DNA of 64,000 nucleotides from Corynebacterium lemuris (GCF_024919295.1 NZ_JANWTC010000010.1:54653-118652); one strand, 5' to 3'. Shown: positions 1 to 9,568, counted from the stretch's first letter. The notes: generated by a model not told the origin, from the sequence alone. Made by a program: numbers and translations.

Positions 1-33
1 CGCGCGGGACTTCTTGAACTTCTGAACTGCCAT
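1..33 (-). CDS. rpmF: 50S ribosomal protein L32, N-terminal fragment
   Basis: The leftward reading frame starts at the ATG at 33-31 and runs off the window edge. The first 11 residues read MAVQKFKKSRA, which fits the N-terminus of actinobacterial L32. It lies 15 bp downstream of the L31 gene on the same strand, so the two are probably cotranscribed. An AAGGAG-type Shine-Dalgarno is visible just upstream. The rest of the gene is outside the window, so whether its zinc cysteines are present cannot be judged. Confidence 0.8.
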   Translation of the reverse strand, partial: MAVQKFKKSRA

Positions 34-48
34 GGTTGATAACCCTCC

Positions 49-315
49 TTAGGCCTTCTTCTTGCGGCGGGCCATGCCGCCGAAACGCTTCTCGAACTTC
101 TCGACACGACCTGCGGTGTCCATGACACGCTGGGCGCCGGTCCAGAACGGGTGGGACTCGCTGGTGACGTCAACGACGATCAGCGGGTACTCGTTGCCGT
201 CCTCCCAGGCGACGGTACGGTCGCTGGTGACGGTCGAACGGGTCATGAACTGGAAGCCGGTGCCGGCATCCTGGAAGACCACCGGGTGGTAGTCGGGGTG
301 GATATCCTTCTTCAT
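49..315 (-). CDS. rpmE2: 50S ribosomal protein L31 type B
   Basis: An 88-residue protein with the L31 opening [16 protein letters not shown], the central FWTG segment and a lysine/arginine-rich C-terminus. It belongs to the longer type B form. There is no cysteine, so the zinc ribbon of the C+ form is absent. Type B L31 genes are often repressed by Zur under zinc sufficiency in other bacteria; that is family knowledge and no clear Zur box was found here. It is transcribed leftward, divergently from the L28 gene, with L32 directly downstream. Confidence 0.95.
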   Translation of the reverse strand: MKKDIHPDYHPVVFQDAGTGFQFMTRSTVTSDRTVAWEDGNEYPLIVVDVTSESHPFWTGAQRVMDTAGRVEKFEKRFGGMARRKKKA

Positions 316-656
316 TAAGTCTCGATTCCCTCAGGATTGAACATCAGGTCGGTTCCGGGCGCGTGAACAGAAAGGCCCGGATCGTGCCTGAGTTGGGTTG
401 GAGATTGACAACTCGGACAATCCTAGCCCCGGGGGACCGGAATCCTGAAATCACCCTGCATATCATGCGATTAGGAATTCTGCCCACCGGCTTGTAGAGT
501 AGTCCCTTGCTGTTGTCGAAGTAAACGTCTACGCCCCGTCAGCTGGCTGAAGACTGCGCCCCGACCTGTGCTCATTCACGAGGGCACGAGGAATGAATCG
601 GTGCGGCGCGGTCATATGAGCTTTTCCGACGTGGGCGGCTAGGAGAAAGAAAACCC
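316..656. promoter_or_regulatory. Divergent promoter region between L31/L32 and L28-L33-S14-S18
   Basis: This 341-bp stretch has no gene. Rightward, TAGAGT at 495-500 is a reasonable -10 candidate for the L28 operon. Leftward, TAGGAT (425 to 420) is a -10 candidate for L31. Between them is an imperfect dyad, TGCAT-ATC-ATGCG, at 457-469. A purine-rich AGGAGAAAG lies just before the L28 ATG. No match to the actinobacterial Zur box as I know it was seen. All promoter calls are by eye. Confidence 0.4.
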
Positions 657-893
657 ATGTCGGCTATTTGCCAGGTCACGGGACGTAAGCCGCAGTTCGG
701 CAAGACCGTCTCGCACTCGCACCGACGCCACTCGCGCCGTTGGAACCCCAACGTGCAGCGTCGTCGGTTCTTCCTGCCCTCTGAGGGCCGGACCATCACC
801 CTGAATGTTTCCACCAAGGGCCTCAAGGTCATCGACCGCGACGGCATCGAGTCCGTCGTGGCCAAGATCCGTGCACGTGGGGAGAAGATCTAA
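657..893 (+). CDS. rpmB: 50S ribosomal protein L28
   Basis: A 78-residue L28 beginning [15 protein letters not shown], with the family motif [14 protein letters not shown]+ forms of L28 carry a CxxC near the N-terminus; here only Cys5 remains (CQVT), so the zinc site is broken and this is a C- type. The ATG follows AGGAGAAAGAAAACCC. It is the first gene of a tightly packed L28-L33-S14-S18 operon, with a 3-bp gap to L33. Confidence 0.95.
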   Translation: MSAICQVTGRKPQFGKTVSHSHRRHSRRWNPNVQRRRFFLPSEGRTITLNVSTKGLKVIDRDGIESVVAKIRARGEKI

Positions 894-896
894 GTC

Positions 897-1061
897 ATGG
901 CACGTAATGACATCCGTCCGATCATCAAGCTGAAGTCTACGGCTGGCACCGGTTACACCTATGTCACCCGCAAGAACAAGCGCAACAACCCCGACCGCAT
1001 CTCCCTGATGAAGTTTGATCCGGTTGCCCGCAAGCACGTCGAGTTCCGCGAGGAGCGATAA
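897..1061 (+). CDS. rpmG: 50S ribosomal protein L33
   Basis: A 54-residue protein starting [20 protein letters not shown] and ending HVEFREER, a standard L33. No cysteines are present, so the zinc-binding CxxC pairs of C+ L33 are missing. The ATG at 897 lies 3 bp after the L28 stop and the stop lies 3 bp before the S14 start, so the operon is very compact. Its small size makes it easy to miss, but the composition and context leave little doubt. Confidence 0.95.
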   Translation: MARNDIRPIIKLKSTAGTGYTYVTRKNKRNNPDRISLMKFDPVARKHVEFREER

Positions 1062-1064
1062 TTC

Positions 1065-1370
1065 ATGGCCAAGAAGTCTAAGATCGCCAAGAATGAGCAG
1101 CGCAAGGAGATCGTCGCCCGCTACGCGGAGCGTCGCGCAGAGCTCAAGGCAATCATCCGTAACCCGAACACCTCTGACGAGGACCGTCTGGATGCGCAGT
1201 TCGAGCTGAACCGTCAGCCGCGCGACGCCGCCAAGGTTCGCGTCCGTAACCGCGACGCACACGATGGTCGCCCCCGCGGTTTCCTCCGCAAGTTCGGTCT
1301 GTCCCGTGTCCGTATGCGCGAGATGGCTCACCGCGGTGAGCTGCCGGGCGTCCGTAAGTCCAGCTGGTAA
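1065..1370 (+). CDS. rpsN: 30S ribosomal protein S14 (zinc-independent form)
   Basis: A 101-residue S14 of the long, cysteine-free class. The start [17 protein letters not shown] and the C-terminal [20 protein letters not shown] block, ending in SSW, are diagnostic. The short zinc-binding S14 is about 61 residues with CxxC pairs, so this is the alternative paralogue type. It starts 3 bp after L33 and is followed by S18, in the order seen in other actinobacterial clusters of this kind. Confidence 0.95.
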   Translation: MAKKSKIAKNEQRKEIVARYAERRAELKAIIRNPNTSDEDRLDAQFELNRQPRDAAKVRVRNRDAHDGRPRGFLRKFGLSRVRMREMAHRGELPGVRKSSW

Positions 1371-1382
1371 GGAGTGGCGAAC

Positions 1383-1631
1383 ATGAAGCGCACCAACCAT
1401 AAGAAGGCGCGGATGGAGCAGTCCCGCCGCCCGAAGAAGAACCCCCTCAAGGCTGAGGGCATCGAGAAGGTGGACTACAAGGACGTCAAGACCCTTCGTC
1501 TGTTCATCTCCGACCGCCACAAGATCCGTTCCCGCCGCGTGACCGGCCTGACCCCGCAGCAGCAGCGTCAGGTCGCCACCGCAGTGAAGAACGCACGCGA
1601 AATGGCTCTCCTGCCGTTCACCAGCCGCTAA
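1383..1631 (+). CDS. rpsR: 30S ribosomal protein S18
   Basis: An 82-residue S18 with the family block [20 protein letters not shown] and the ending [11 protein letters not shown]. An in-frame GTG at 1374 would add three residues, but it overlaps the AAGGAG ribosome-binding site at 1369-1374, which is correctly spaced for the ATG at 1383. That ATG also gives the expected MKR N-terminus, so it was chosen. It is the last gene of the ribosomal operon; a terminator hairpin follows at 1697. Confidence 0.95.
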   Translation: MKRTNHKKARMEQSRRPKKNPLKAEGIEKVDYKDVKTLRLFISDRHKIRSRRVTGLTPQQQRQVATAVKNAREMALLPFTSR

Positions 1632-1696
1632 ACCGGTTGACAGGACGCAACAGCGCACTTTTGCCGCTGGCCGTGTGACACGGTAAAAGTACCCCC

Positions 1697-1734
1697 GACC
1701 CGCCCCTTCCGATATTTCGGAGGGGGCGGGTTTT
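1697..1734 (+). terminator. Rho-independent terminator of the L28-S18 operon
   Basis: A GC-rich inverted repeat: the ACCCGCCCC arm from about 1698 pairs with GGGGCGGGT ending at about 1731. Inner complementarity TTCCGA/TTCGGA surrounds TAT, and TTTT follows at 1731-1734. It sits about 65 bp after the S18 stop and just before the next start codon, so it should isolate the ribosomal operon from the downstream gene. Confidence 0.85.
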
Positions 1735-1749
1735 GTTATCTTCGAGATC

Positions 1750-2565
1750 ATGCTGCACCCTTCGCTGCGCGACCTGGCCGAGCAGGCCCCCCTCTCCCCC
1801 ACCACCGCCACCGCCCGCGGGGTGCTCGTTGAGGCGCAGCAGCTGCTGCGCAACGCCCTGGAGCACCGGACCCCGGAGACCCTCCTTGCCGGGTGGTTCT
1901 CCGACCTGGTGCTGGCCACGCTGGGGTGCCCGGCGGTCGTCGAGAAGCTCTCCGCCCCCGTCACACCCACCGGAGCCTTCGCGCGTGGTGACGCCCTGCC
2001 CACCTCAGCGGTGGTCTGGTTCGCGGAACCGGAGATGGACACCTCGGAACTGGTCGGGTTGCTCACCTCCGCGGGACTCACCGTCGCGGAGCCGCCGACG
2101 GACGGGGCCGGCCTGCTCGCCGCGCGTGTCGACGCCGGGCTGGTCACCCCCGCCACCGTCGCCGGCGAACTGCTGGAGCTGGCGATCTCCCACCGCCCAC
2201 CGGCCCTGCGCGCCCTGGCGGGTCTGCCGGACCCGGACGTCATGGTCGATGTCACCGCGGCCCTGCTGCGTCCCATCGCCGACGTGGCCCGTTGGGCGGC
2301 CCCGGCGGAGCGCTCCACGCTGGACAGGCTCGCCGCCGGCCACAACCGGGAGCTGCTCACCGGCGAGGAGGTCGAGGCCCTCTCCCAGGCCTGGGAGACG
2401 GGGCTGGCGCTGCAGTTCGGGCGGTGGGCGGACCGGGTGGACTCCCGCCCCGCGACCCTGGGTGATCTGCCTGCCCTGCACCGCAGCGCCTATGGCGCCG
2501 CGGCCCGTCAGGTCGCGGGTGTGCTGCGCGCCCTGGCCGGACGCCACGGCCTCCCCCTCGACTGA
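1750..2565 (+). CDS. Conserved protein with nucleotidyltransferase-like segment, upstream of amtR
   Basis: A 271-residue, alanine/leucine-rich soluble protein with no signal peptide or membrane segment. Residues about 75-90 (AFARGDALPTSAVVWF) resemble the GSxARGExxxxSDxD region of GlnD/DUF294-type nucleotidyltransferases, but the metal-binding aspartate pair is not intact, so catalysis is doubtful. The C-terminal half is helical, with a repeated alanine-rich pattern. It ends 49 bp before amtR on the same strand. Because GlnD uridylylates PII and AmtR is sensed through PII, a regulatory link is tempting, but this is inference from position and a weak motif. Confidence 0.7.
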   Translation: MLHPSLRDLAEQAPLSPTTATARGVLVEAQQLLRNALEHRTPETLLAGWFSDLVLATLGCPAVVEKLSAPVTPTGAFARGDALPTSAVVWFAEPEMDTSELVGLLTSAGLTVAEPPTDGAGLLAARVDAGLVTPATVAGELLELAISHRPPALRALAGLPDPDVMVDVTAALLRPIADVARWAAPAERSTLDRLAAGHNRELLTGEEVEALSQAWETGLALQFGRWADRVDSRPATLGDLPALHRSAYGAAARQVAGVLRALAGRHGLPLD

Positions 2566-2614
2566 CGCTGGTATCTTTAGGCGAACAGAAACCACCAGGA
2601 AGGAGTGGCCCACG

Positions 2615-3283
2615 ATGGCAGGTGCAGTCGGACGTCCGCGCAAGCACAGCCCGCGTCGACGTGGCTCCACGGCCCGGGAGGAGATCCTCGACGCCTCCGC
2701 CGAGCTCTTCACCACCCAGGGCTTCGCCTCGACCTCCACCCACCAGATCGCCGACGCCGTCGGCATCCGCCAGGCCTCGCTGTACTACCACTTCCCGTCA
2801 AAGACCGAGATATTCCTGACCCTGCTGAAATCCACCGTCGAGCCGTCCACGGAACTGGCCACCGCCCTCCATGACTCGGAGGTCTCCCCCGCCCTGCGGC
2901 TGTGGGCGCTCGTCGCCGCCGAGGCGCGTCTGCTGCTGTCCACCCGGTGGAATGTGGGCAGGCTCTACCAGCTGCCGGTGGCCTCCTCCGCGGAATTCGC
3001 CGAGTACCACACTCAACGCACGGAGCTGCGGAACCTCTTCCGCAGCCTGGCGCAGGCGATCGTCGGGGCGGATGACCCCCGCGCGGATCTGCCCTTCCAC
3101 ATCGCCCTGTCGGTCATTGAGATGCGCGGCAACGACGGCACTCCCGCGGCGCCGCTCTCACAGGCCGAGCTCCCCGCCATCGCCGTCATGCTTGCCGACG
3201 CCGCCCTCGACGTCCTCCACGCTGAACATCCCGCCGACCGCGTCGAACACACTCTGGCGCTGATCAACGCCGCTGACGGCTGA
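2615..3283 (+). CDS. amtR: AmtR, TetR-family global nitrogen regulator
   Basis: A 222-residue TetR-family repressor. The N-terminus MAGAVGRPRKHSPRRRG, the helix-turn-helix around residues 35-60 (STHQIADAVGIRQASLYYHF) and the ligand-domain segments LLKSTVEPST and WNVGRLYQLP closely match my recollection of C. glutamicum AmtR. In that organism AmtR represses ammonium uptake and assimilation genes and is released by adenylylated PII (GlnK). The ATG at 2615 follows AGGAAGGAG. The 3' end overlaps the convergent citE gene by 20 bp. No AmtR operator was recognised in this window. Confidence 0.93.
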   Translation: MAGAVGRPRKHSPRRRGSTAREEILDASAELFTTQGFASTSTHQIADAVGIRQASLYYHFPSKTEIFLTLLKSTVEPSTELATALHDSEVSPALRLWALVAAEARLLLSTRWNVGRLYQLPVASSAEFAEYHTQRTELRNLFRSLAQAIVGADDPRADLPFHIALSVIEMRGNDGTPAAPLSQAELPAIAVMLADAALDVLHAEHPADRVEHTLALINAADG

Positions 3284-4085
3284 GGATCCGCTCTGCCTGG
3301 CTGACCAGCGGGGCGTCGATCATCACGCCATCGATCTGGAAGGCACCGGAGTTCCCCCGCGCGCCGTCCAGGACCTTCTGCGCCCATTCGATCTGCTCCG
3401 CCTCCGGCCGGAAGGCCTCCCGTACCGCCGCCACCTGGGCCGGGTGGATGCAGGCGGTGCCGAGGAAGCCGGAGCGGGCCGCATCGAGTGCCTCTGCGAG
3501 CTGCCCGTCGGTGTCGCGGAAATCGGCGTGGATCGCGTCAACGGCGAATTTCCCGGCGGCCGCCGCATGGATGAGCACCTGTGCCCGCGCGTGACGGATC
3601 ACCTCCCGGTAGGTGCCCGCCCCGGATTCATCCGCCTGCCGCCGGGAGTGGGTGCCGCCGAGCAGGGTGATCAGATCCTCCGCACCCCAGAACAGCCCGG
3701 TCACTACCTCATGGTTGACGATCTCCCGGATGTTCACCAGCGCCTGGGGAGTCTCGATCATCGCGATGACGCCCAGCCCCGCCAGACCGGCCGGAACCTG
3801 TTCCCCGACCTTGGGCACCATCACCGTGCCGATGCCCAGCTCCCGGGCCAGCGCCACATCAGCGGCGAAACCCTCCGCGTCGGGTCCGGTGGTGCGCAGG
3901 ATGGTGCGGGCCAGGTCCAGCTCGGCACCGCGGATGTTGTCGTGCATGGTGTCCCGGTCGCCGGTGCCGGCACCGTCCTCCAGATCAACGATGACGGTAT
4001 CCGCCCGGTCGAAGGCCTTGGCCAGCAACTCTGGTCGGTGGGCGGGGGCGAAGAGGAGGGCGGGGCCAACAGGATGCGATGTCAT
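3264..4085 (-). CDS. CitE-like HpcH/HpaI aldolase family protein (citrate lyase beta-type)
   Basis: A 273-residue TIM-barrel lyase. Recognisable blocks are LLFAPAHRPELLAKA at the N-terminus, VIVDLEDGAG (magnesium-binding region), MIETPQALVNI and the C-terminal ACIHPAQV. No citrate lyase alpha or gamma partner is nearby, so it is probably a stand-alone CitE-like enzyme acting on a CoA thioester such as malyl- or citramalyl-CoA; the substrate cannot be read from sequence. It lies 8 bp downstream of the lipoprotein gene on the same strand, has no clear Shine-Dalgarno, and a TAATAT five bases before the ATG could also drive leaderless expression. It converges on amtR with a 20-bp overlap. Confidence 0.8.
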   Translation of the reverse strand: MTSHPVGPALLFAPAHRPELLAKAFDRADTVIVDLEDGAGTGDRDTMHDNIRGAELDLARTILRTTGPDAEGFAADVALARELGIGTVMVPKVGEQVPAGLAGLGVIAMIETPQALVNIREIVNHEVVTGLFWGAEDLITLLGGTHSRRQADESGAGTYREVIRHARAQVLIHAAAAGKFAVDAIHADFRDTDGQLAEALDAARSGFLGTACIHPAQVAAVREAFRPEAEQIEWAQKVLDGARGNSGAFQIDGVMIDAPLVSQAERILSRQRR

Positions 4086-4093
4086 GTCCGATA

Positions 4094-4942
4094 TTATGCC
4101 CGGCAGTTCACGGCGGGAAGCGCCGGGAGTTGTTGCGCCAGTTCGGTGAGCATGGCCTGACCGTCCGCATACTGCCCGGAGGCGGGGCGGGCGACAAGCG
4201 CCACCGCACCCATCCCCTGTCCCCCATCTGTGGGCAGCAGACCGAACTGCCGGACCACGTACCGCCCGTCCGGATCCGGCCCCCAGCCGCCCTTGTAGCG
4301 GGCCCCGGGGATGGTGCCGAGACCGTAGTCCTGCCCGGGGGTTATCTGCCCCATCGCAGCCAGCACAGGTTCCGCGCCGACCAGACAGGGCAGGTGTGCA
4401 GCGAAGGCCACCTGATCCTGGGATGTCCAGCGGGTCTGCCCGAAGCTGCTGAACTCCGGGCGGGTGACAGCCGTCTGCACGGCCGTGTGTACCCCGGCCT
4501 CCGCGAGCACCGCCTCCGTGGCCTGTCCCGCCTCCTCCGGGGTGCCCAGGGAAAGCCAGAGTTGTTGCGCGGCCTGGTTGTCCGAAACCGTGATCGCCGC
4601 CTGGACGGTGCTGATCAGGGCAGGGTCCCGGCGCAGGGCTGCCACCGCGATGGGGACCTTCACCGTCGACCAGGCCGGGGCATCCTGGACCAGCCCCGAT
4701 GTCCGGGCCTGCTCACCGTCGAGGAAGGCCACCTCCGCTTCCCCGCCGTACCGGGCGATGACCCGGTCCACCGCCTCCTGAACCACATCCGGCGCTGCAC
4801 GGGGTTCCGGTGACAGGGGGTCAGGAGTGGAGGTGGGGGTCACCCACACCGTCACGGTCGGCGGGGGTGTCTGCGGCGGTGACGGACTGCAACCGCCGAG
4901 GAGGGCAGCGGTCAGCAGCCCCGTAACCAGCCGTTTTCTCAC
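4094..4942 (-). CDS. Beta-lactamase-like serine hydrolase lipoprotein
   Basis: A predicted lipoprotein of 282 residues: basic start, hydrophobic stretch and lipobox LLGGC near residue 18, followed by a Pro/Thr-rich linker. The body has the three signatures of class A beta-lactamase/transpeptidase folds: STVK (SxxK), SDN and a KGGWG segment in the KTG position. The GTG at 4942 was chosen because it overlaps the upstream stop (GTGA) and puts the signal peptide at the N-terminus; an ATG at 4990 would add 16 unrelated residues. The KTG box is altered, so true beta-lactamase activity is uncertain. A similar protein is encoded at 34412-35227. Confidence 0.75.
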   Translation of the reverse strand: MRKRLVTGLLTAALLGGCSPSPPQTPPPTVTVWVTPTSTPDPLSPEPRAAPDVVQEAVDRVIARYGGEAEVAFLDGEQARTSGLVQDAPAWSTVKVPIAVAALRRDPALISTVQAAITVSDNQAAQQLWLSLGTPEEAGQATEAVLAEAGVHTAVQTAVTRPEFSSFGQTRWTSQDQVAFAAHLPCLVGAEPVLAAMGQITPGQDYGLGTIPGARYKGGWGPDPDGRYVVRQFGLLPTDGGQGMGAVALVARPASGQYADGQAMLTELAQQLPALPAVNCRA

Positions 4943-5496
4943 GAGATGTAGACCACGGCGTTGTTGCCGCCGGTGCAGGTCACATACCAACTGGTCTCCC
5001 GGCAGTTCATGGCGTAGCTCTGCCCGGTCACCGGGCTCCAGGCGTAGACCGTGGCGTTATGCAGGCCGGTGATCGCCCGGTTCTCCAGGTAGGCGTTCGA
5101 CACGTTCATCGCGAAGGCCTCCGAGGTGTTGGAGGAACCGACCCAGACGTTCTCCAGGTAACCGCCTGCACTGATCAGCGTGCCGGGCACACCGGATGAG
5201 GGTACGGGTGCCGGAGCTGGGGCCGGTGCCGGTGCCGGAGTCGGGGCGGGTGCCTCAACAGTGACCGTCACCGGGGAGGGAGGGGGTGCAGGGGGTTCTG
5301 CTGTGGCGGTGACCGTGCCGGCCGCCCCCTGCCCCTGCACCGGTGGGCGGGAGGAGGTGAACCACCAGATTCCCCCGATCAGGCCCGCTGCGAGGAAGAC
5401 AGCCAGGAGTCCGATGAGCACCCAGAGCACGGCGTTCGAGGAGGAACGTGGGGGCGGTTCCGGCTGCCAACCACTCCGGTACATGTCTGTGTCCAT
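4939..5496 (-). CDS. Single-pass membrane protein with Pro/Ala-rich linker
   Basis: A 185-residue protein: short cytoplasmic Pro-rich N-terminus, one membrane helix at about residues 23-48 (WVLIGLLAVFLAAGLIGGIWWF), then a low-complexity external linker with alternating Ala-Pro, and a C-terminal domain of about 85 residues containing two cysteines (MNCRETSWYVTC) that could form a disulfide. The C-terminal domain is not one I recognise. Its stop overlaps the GTG of the serine hydrolase lipoprotein, so the two are probably translationally coupled and may act together outside the membrane. Confidence 0.7.
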   Translation of the reverse strand: MDTDMYRSGWQPEPPPRSSSNAVLWVLIGLLAVFLAAGLIGGIWWFTSSRPPVQGQGAAGTVTATAEPPAPPPSPVTVTVEAPAPTPAPAPAPAPAPVPSSGVPGTLISAGGYLENVWVGSSNTSEAFAMNVSNAYLENRAITGLHNATVYAWSPVTGQSYAMNCRETSWYVTCTGGNNAVVYIS

Positions 5497-5602
5497 CCGG
5501 ACCTCCTCTGGTTATAACCACTGTCCTGAGTCTAACCCGCAGATCAGGTGGAATCCGGGATGCGATGTTTTCTATACCGTGTGGTTATCCAGCCACTGAA
5601 GA

Positions 5603-5643
5603 CACCTCGCCCCGCGGTCCACAGGGGATCGCGGGGCGAGGTG
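5603..5643 (-). terminator. Hairpin downstream of purH
   Basis: Perfect 14-bp arms, CACCTCGCCCCGCG at 5603-5616 and its complement at 5630-5643, with a 13-nt loop, begin 18 bp beyond the purH stop. There is no T-run on the purH strand after the hairpin, so it may act as an incomplete intrinsic terminator or a transcript-stabilising stem. Confidence 0.6.
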
Positions 5644-5660
5644 GGAGAACGGCGCAGGCG

Positions 5661-7218
<1,558 letters not shown>

Positions 7219-7229
<11 letters not shown>

Positions 7230-7842
7230 GGATGAACTCAACCTTCCTGGTGGTCTCGTCGATGGTTGCCGACCGCAGCACGGACACAATGAGCTGCCGT
7301 TCGATCTTCTTGATCCGCTCGTGGAGGGAATCTTCTGTGTCATCGGTCTCCACCTCGACCGCCGCCTGGGCGATGATGGGGCCCGTGTCCACGCCCGCGT
7401 CGATGAAATGGACGGTGGAGCCGGTGACCTTGACCCCGTGGGCGAGCGCGTCACGGACGGCATGTGCGCCCGGGAACGACGGCAGCAGCGCCGGGTGGGT
7501 GTTGATGATGCGTCCGTCGAAGCGGGCGAGGACTCCTGCGCCGAGGATCTTCATGAACCCGGCCGAGACAATGATGTCCGGGTTGATCTCCGCGATGGTG
7601 TCGGCCAGCGTGACGTTCCAGGCAGCGCGGTCATCACCGAGCTCCACTACCCGCGTATCGACGCCCGCCTTTTCCGCACGCTCCAGCGCCGTGCAGGGCA
7701 CGTCCGCGATAACGAGGGAGACCCGATAGCGGTCGCCCTGGTTGTCCAGGATGGCCTGCAGCAGCGTACCGCTGCCGGAAACGAGTACGACGACCCCCAT
7801 CGGGCCGTCGTTCGGGATGTTCTGATCGAGGGTGGAAGTCAC
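7219..7842 (-). CDS. purN: Phosphoribosylglycinamide formyltransferase
   Basis: A 207-residue GAR transformylase using 10-formyl-THF. It has the glycine-rich [10 protein letters not shown] loop near the N-terminus and the catalytic region [20 protein letters not shown] followed by [17 protein letters not shown], with the expected Asn, His and Asp. It overlaps purH by 11 bp and follows the PerM-like gene by 10 bp, so all three are probably one leftward operon. A start at M15 ([11 protein letters not shown]) is also possible and would remove a non-conserved N-terminal extension. Confidence 0.96.
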
Positions 7843-7852
7843 TCCTGTCAGC

Positions 7853-9352
7853 CTAGTCCCTACGTTCCGGATCTTCGGCTTTACCGTTGTCTTCCTGGGA
7901 TTCGGCAGTCTCCTCCGATTCGCCCGCAGTCTCCTCCTCGGGTTCTTGCATCAGCTCCTCAGCGGCCTCCCCCTCAGTGGCCTCCCCCTCGGCGACTTCC
8001 TCCTCAGTGGGCTCTTCCTCGGCTTCCACCTCTTCGTCCTCGACGATTTCGCTGTCGATGACCTCCTCAATGGTCTCCTCGGGTTCGGGTTCGGGGTCGG
8101 GTTCGGTCTCGGGCGCCGCTGCCGGTTTGGCGGGCTTCGCGGCGCGACGGTCAGCCAGGCGACCGAGAAGTGCCGCTGCCACGCCGATACCGGCAGTCCA
8201 GGCCAAGGCCAGTCCGGCGGTCAGCCAGATCATGGGTCCGCCGGTGCCCAGATGGCCGATCTCCCCCCACGTGAGGTAGCTGAAGATGAGCACCAGGACA
8301 GCCGTGACTGCGCTCGTCGCCAGGGTCTGCCGGATGTTGAAACGGACATTGCTCAGGACGTAGGCAACGGCGATCGAGGTGACCAGCAGCAGGGTGATCG
8401 ACCAGGGATGCGCCCAGGCGGGGATGAGTGCCAGCAGGGGCAGCGGCGGCAGGGCGGTCAGGTCGATGGCGTAGAGGGAGATGGAGGCCGCCCCCAGGTG
8501 GAATTCCGAGCCCAGCAGTACCGTGATCACGGCGATGACCGCGTTGGGCAGGTAGAGCAGGCTGATCAGAGAGGAACCGACCATGCCGGGCCCACCCGCG
8601 TAGATGGCCGCCAGTTCGGTCTGCCTGGACCAGCCGGTGAAGAGGAGGACCAGCATGACCACCAGTGCGGCCGCGGAGAGCAGAAGAAGGATGCGGACGG
8701 CGGTGGCGGTGGCGTCGACAAGCCACTCGGGAGCGTTGTAGCGGCGCAACAGGGCACGCCACAGCCGCCCGCCCATGCCGGTCGCCAGAGCCAGAAGGTG
8801 GACCAGCAGGGTCCGGGCAACTGCCTGCCCCACCGGCGGCGGGCCCACGTCGAAGACCCGGCCGGCGTCCCACATCATCCCGGTGGCGATGAACGTGAGC
8901 ACCAGGGGGACCACCACGGCACTGAGCGCCAGCACCAGGAGGTCCGCCATACTCACACGGTCACGGACCGCCACGTGCACCCGCCGGGCGATGAGGGCGG
9001 CCAGCCCCATCGCGGGCAGCAGCGGCAGCACGCCGAGGACGATGCCGCCAGCGGAAACCGGGACAAGGTTGAGGATCAGCCACAGCTGCGCAATCGTCGC
9101 GGGCAGTGCGGCCAGGGAGGTTCCGGTGAACAGGAGGCCGGCGAGGGCGAACACGATGAGGACGAGCACCACGACCCCGTTGGGTACGAGGACCACGGGG
9201 AGGTAGCGGCGCAACCGACCGCGGAGGCCGGTGGGTGCCTGTTGTTCCGGTGCCGGCCGGGGGGTTGCCGCGCGGCCTGCGGTGGTGCCGCCGGCGCGCA
9301 TCCTGCGTGGGCGCCGACCGGGCCTGGACTGGGGGCTGGTCTTCTTGCTCAT
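7853..9352 (-). CDS. PerM-like integral membrane protein (DUF6350)
   Basis: A 499-residue polytopic membrane protein: a basic cytoplasmic N-terminus of about 45 residues, some ten hydrophobic segments, and an acidic, Glu-rich low-complexity C-terminal tail of about 100 residues. In Mycobacterium tuberculosis perM (Rv0955) sits directly before purN (Rv0956) and purH (Rv0957), the same order as here, and PerM is implicated in cell division. The ATG at 9352 was chosen over a GTG at 9361 because GGGGG lies just upstream of it. Assignment rests mainly on topology and synteny. Confidence 0.8.
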   Translation of the reverse strand: MSKKTSPQSRPGRRPRRMRAGGTTAGRAATPRPAPEQQAPTGLRGRLRRYLPVVLVPNGVVVLVLIVFALAGLLFTGTSLAALPATIAQLWLILNLVPVSAGGIVLGVLPLLPAMGLAALIARRVHVAVRDRVSMADLLVLALSAVVVPLVLTFIATGMMWDAGRVFDVGPPPVGQAVARTLLVHLLALATGMGGRLWRALLRRYNAPEWLVDATATAVRILLLLSAAALVVMLVLLFTGWSRQTELAAIYAGGPGMVGSSLISLLYLPNAVIAVITVLLGSEFHLGAASISLYAIDLTALPPLPLLALIPAWAHPWSITLLLVTSIAVAYVLSNVRFNIRQTLATSAVTAVLVLIFSYLTWGEIGHLGTGGPMIWLTAGLALAWTAGIGVAAALLGRLADRRAAKPAKPAAAPETEPDPEPEPEETIEEVIDSEIVEDEEVEAEEEPTEEEVAEGEATEGEAAEELMQEPEEETAGESEETAESQEDNGKAEDPERRD

Positions 9353-9518
9353 CACCCCCACACTCTGCCACGGTCACCTTCCGTTACCCCTGCAACAGGG
9401 CCGTGGGACACAGGTATGTAACATCCTCTGAGTCAACCGCGATCTAGTGAGATTTTCCTTCCTCGGTTGCCACACCGGAATTGAGACGCTATTGTTACCG
9501 AGCGTAGATAACAAAGCG

Positions 9519-9534
9519 GTCACAATCCCGTAAC
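9519..9534 (+). promoter_or_regulatory. MtrA-like direct repeat before the first M23 gene
   Basis: GTCAC-N6-GTAAC, two half-sites with an 11-bp period, sits 35 bp upstream of the peptidase start. Corynebacterial and mycobacterial MtrA recognise loose direct repeats of this general kind and control cell-wall peptidase genes. A comparable repeat lies before the second M23 gene at 13523. Assignment by eye only. Confidence 0.4.
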
Positions 9535-9568
9535 CCTACGGCTGTGGAAACGAACGGAAGAAGGCTTC

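Noticed and set aside
457..469. Zur operator between L31 and L28
   Set aside because: TGCAT-ATC-ATGCG is an imperfect dyad that does not match the Zur boxes I know.
1374..1382. GTG 1374 as the rpsR start
   Set aside because: It lies on the ribosome-binding site used by ATG 1383, and the extra residues are not part of S18.
639..2360. A 573-codon leftward open frame opposite the ribosomal operon
   Set aside because: It runs antisense to four certain ribosomal genes and has Arg/Ser-rich nonsense composition.
5200..5260. Short tandem GGTGCCG-type repeat as a structural DNA repeat
   Set aside because: It encodes an Ala-Pro linker inside a real gene, so it is protein low complexity.
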